A DNA stretch of 64,000 nucleotides from Desulfobacteraceae bacterium (GTDB taxonomy: Bacteria; Desulfobacterota; Desulfobacteria; Desulfobacterales; Desulfobacteraceae): the NCBI GenBank assembly GCA_016743945.1, contig JADGFI010000001.1, forward strand, positions 273,901-337,900, read 5' to 3'. Below the pieces are notes generated by a model. That model was not told where the DNA came from. It made no database searches and saw only the letters and a list, made by a program, of their open reading frames with translations. This document shows positions 62,515 to 64,000 of this stretch, piece after piece; position 1 is the stretch's first letter, and every line of letters begins with the position of its first letter. The position numbers and the translations under genes are program-made.

Positions 62515-63333
62515 ATGTCATTTTTACTCGCCAGCGAACATAAGTTCAAAATCACATTGGAAGTGGTCCCGCCGGCCGGAGTTAATGGCCATGCACTTTT
62601 GGACAAACTGGATGCTCTTTCCAGACTTGCTTTTGACGGATTCAGTGTGGCATCAAACCCCGTTGCAAGACCCCGGATGTCTGCCATGATTTTTTCCCAC
62701 CTGCTCCAGGAACGAACCGGCAAGCCTGCCATTCTCCATTTAACCGTTCGCGATCATAACCGATTGGGACTCCAGGCGGAACTGTGGGGGGCTAAGGCCT
62801 TGGGTCTTGATACCATCATTGCCGTCACAGGAGACCCATCTGCCCGAAACAGCGAAAATAAAACCACAACCATCAATGATCTAACTGTCTTTGAACTCAT
62901 CCAGATGGCAGCTGGGGCAGATCTTTGCGCTGGTGCCGTACTGGATTTTCGGCCGGAAGTGGACGGGCTTGAAAATGAAATACACCGAATTGAAAGAAAA
63001 GCTGACGCCGGTGCAAGGTTTATCGTTACCCAGCCGGTATATGACAGAAAAACCGCTCGACGACTTCAGGAGGGTCTAAACCACATCAACATCCCCATCA
63101 TCATGGGAGTTTTACCCCTGCTCTCCTTGAAGCATGCCAGCTTTCTTCATAACAAGGTGGCCGGCATTGCCGTGCCGGATGCACTTCAAAGGGAAATGGC
63201 AACTACCAACGATCCGGTTTCCACCGGCATCCAACAGTCCCGGCAAATGCTTCAACTGGCAAAAGAACTGTTTTCCGGTGCCTGTATCATGCCCCCCTTT
63301 GACCGGTTTGATATTTTGTCTGAAATTTTGTAA
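62515..63333 (+). CDS. metF: Methylenetetrahydrofolate reductase (MetF-type)
   Basis: FAD-dependent reduction of 5,10-methylene-THF to methyl-THF; in acetyl-CoA-pathway anaerobes it works in C1 metabolism. 272 residues, TIM-barrel. Seen are FKITLEVVPP at the N-terminus (the catalytic Glu region), FSVASNPVARPR, HLTVRDHNRLGLQ, IIAVTGDPSA (flavin contact), KADAGARFIVTQPVYD and VLPLLSLKHASFL. AAAAAAGGAATATT before the ATG is a proper ribosome binding site. It is divergent from the cytochrome operon. Usual partners of acetogenic MetF (MetV, Hdr-like genes) are not in the window. Confidence 0.92.
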   Translation: MSFLLASEHKFKITLEVVPPAGVNGHALLDKLDALSRLAFDGFSVASNPVARPRMSAMIFSHLLQERTGKPAILHLTVRDHNRLGLQAELWGAKALGLDTIIAVTGDPSARNSENKTTTINDLTVFELIQMAAGADLCAGAVLDFRPEVDGLENEIHRIERKADAGARFIVTQPVYDRKTARRLQEGLNHINIPIIMGVLPLLSLKHASFLHNKVAGIAVPDALQREMATTNDPVSTGIQQSRQMLQLAKELFSGACIMPPFDRFDILSEIL

Positions 63334-63381
63334 TACTTAAAAAAAAGTGATGATAGCCAGGACCAAACAAGGCGTTATTTC

Positions 63382-63771
63382 CTAGGTGAGATGAATTACC
63401 CGTTCCAATTCGGCTATAAATATTTTTTCGGTCACCGGTTTGACAATATAGCTGTCAATGCCCATGGAAAGAGCCTTGTTCATTATTTTTTGGGTTGCCT
63501 CAACCGTAAGCATGACAAATCGGATATCACGGGTTCTGGCATTTGCCTTGACCTGTTCTAAAAACTTCATGCCATCCATAATGGGCATGTGCAGATCAGA
63601 CACGATCAAGTCCACCCGGGTTGAATCAAGAATTTTAAGGGCCTCCGAACCATCCCCTGCTTCCAGTACATGGGTGAAGCCCTTGTTTGCCAGGTATTTC
63701 CCAATGATCCGTCGCATGGACAGGCTATCATCCACCAACAAAATTTTAAGTTCAAAAATGTTTTTTTCCAT
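63382..63771 (-). CDS. CheY-like single-domain response regulator
   Basis: Stand-alone receiver of 129 residues with no output domain. The phosphorylation site is the Asp in LIVSDLHMPIMDG; the acidic pair is LLVDDSLSMRR, the switch Thr is in VMLTVEAT and the Lys in SYIVKPVTEK. It lies 11 bp downstream of the NUDIX gene on the same strand. Could be a CheY for motility or a phosphorelay intermediate; no chemotaxis genes are in the window. Confidence 0.93.
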   Translation of the reverse strand: MEKNIFELKILLVDDSLSMRRIIGKYLANKGFTHVLEAGDGSEALKILDSTRVDLIVSDLHMPIMDGMKFLEQVKANARTRDIRFVMLTVEATQKIMNKALSMGIDSYIVKPVTEKIFIAELERVIHLT

Positions 63772-63782
63772 AAAGCCTCTTT

Positions 63783-64000
63783 TTATTGGATCCGTATCTG
63801 ACCTGGTTTCACATCTTTTATTTTGAAGGGATAGGCCCCTTGTTTCCGGTCCTGGAAAAAATCAACCAGGGTCTGTCGGATAACCTCAAATGCTATTTCA
63901 TCCCAGGGGATATTGCTTTCCTTGAATAAGCGCACCTCTGTACTTTCGCTGGTGGGGCCAAAGAAGTCATCCGCCATCTGGGCCCGAAACATCAGATAAA
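63783..64000 (-). CDS. NUDIX hydrolase, C-terminal part (truncated by window edge)
   Basis: The last 70 or so codons of a NUDIX protein: YLMFRAQMADDFFGPTSEST, LFKESNIPWDEIAFEVIRQT and a tail to the stop at 63783. The pattern FKESNIPWDEIAFEVIRQTL is typical after the catalytic box of the ADP-ribose/NADH pyrophosphatase-like NUDIX enzymes. The frame is still open at 64000, so the start and the NUDIX box are outside. It precedes the CheY-like gene by 11 bp. Confidence 0.75.
   Translation of the reverse strand, partial: YLMFRAQMADDFFGPTSESTEVRLFKESNIPWDEIAFEVIRQTLVDFFQDRKQGAYPFKIKDVKPGQIRIQ

Noticed and set aside
1..64000. CRISPR arrays, rRNA genes, integrases and complete insertion sequences
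   Set aside because: Looked for regular repeat-spacer patterns, conserved RNA stretches and transposase/integrase motifs; none found.

Overview
The window looks like chromosome of a strictly anaerobic, probably sulfate-reducing deltaproteobacterium (Desulfobacterota, Desulfobacteraceae-like). This is inferred from two separate beta-oxidation-type acyl-CoA operons under sigma-54 activators, a menaquinol/multihaem cytochrome module, MetF and FdhD, twin DUF2148 iron-sulfur proteins and stand-alone Elp3-like radical SAM proteins. No rRNA, tRNA, CRISPR array or transposase was found. Genes lie in compact operons on both strands.

Layout. 0.4-2.5 kb: AraC regulator and an O-methyltransferase. 2.7-8.6 kb: a leftward hbd / acyl-CoA dehydrogenase / thiolase operon with a sigma-54 promoter and two near-identical 18-bp upstream sites 50 bp apart, next to a divergent GAF-AAA+ activator. 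8.5-11.1 kb: EamA exporter, small protein, porin. 11.1-14.3 kb: lnt-prfB-HD operon, prfB with the classical RF2 +1 frameshift. 14.4-22.7 kb: hybrid histidine kinase, then hsp20-lon-rlpA-gmhB-recD2. 22.7-27.8 kb: radical SAM and YjdM/PhnA genes, then an AT-rich accessory stretch with a frameshifted Cdd1-like pseudogene, an HD nucleotidase, a MazG-like pyrophosphohydrolase and a Crp/Fnr regulator. 27.8-31.2 kb: a second radical SAM gene, transketolase, YjbQ.

31.2-39.7 kb: a TolB/TPR regulator facing a leftward five-gene cassette of two outer-membrane barrels and three DUF1254/DUF1214 exported proteins. A 30-bp block in its promoter recurs exactly at 51.2 kb, in front of a small helical protein, a decayed glycine-zipper gene and a PAP2 lipoprotein phosphatase, which suggests one regulon. 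39.8-49.7 kb: a seven-gene leftward operon (SCP2, two DUF2148 ferredoxin-like proteins, acyl-CoA synthetase, acyl-CoA dehydrogenase, SCPx-like thiolase, SDR). It has a sigma-54 promoter and a strong palindrome, and the gene before it encodes a TPR-GAF-AAA+ activator. It looks like a self-contained route for degrading an unknown, probably hydrophobic carboxylic acid, and is the best candidate here for an undescribed system.

51.3-57.9 kb: RluA-type pseudouridine synthase, FdhD, a ferritin-like diiron protein, an SLC13/RCK transporter, an orphan peptide-binding protein and an exported hypothetical. 57.9-62.2 kb: a respiratory module of tetrahaem cytochrome, 4x[4Fe-4S] subunit, NrfD-like quinol subunit and an octahaem HAO-like cytochrome. 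62.5-64.0 kb: metF, a CheY-like receiver and a NUDIX hydrolase cut by the window edge.

Many start codons were placed by Shine-Dalgarno position rather than by the longest open frame; those cases are explained in the entries.
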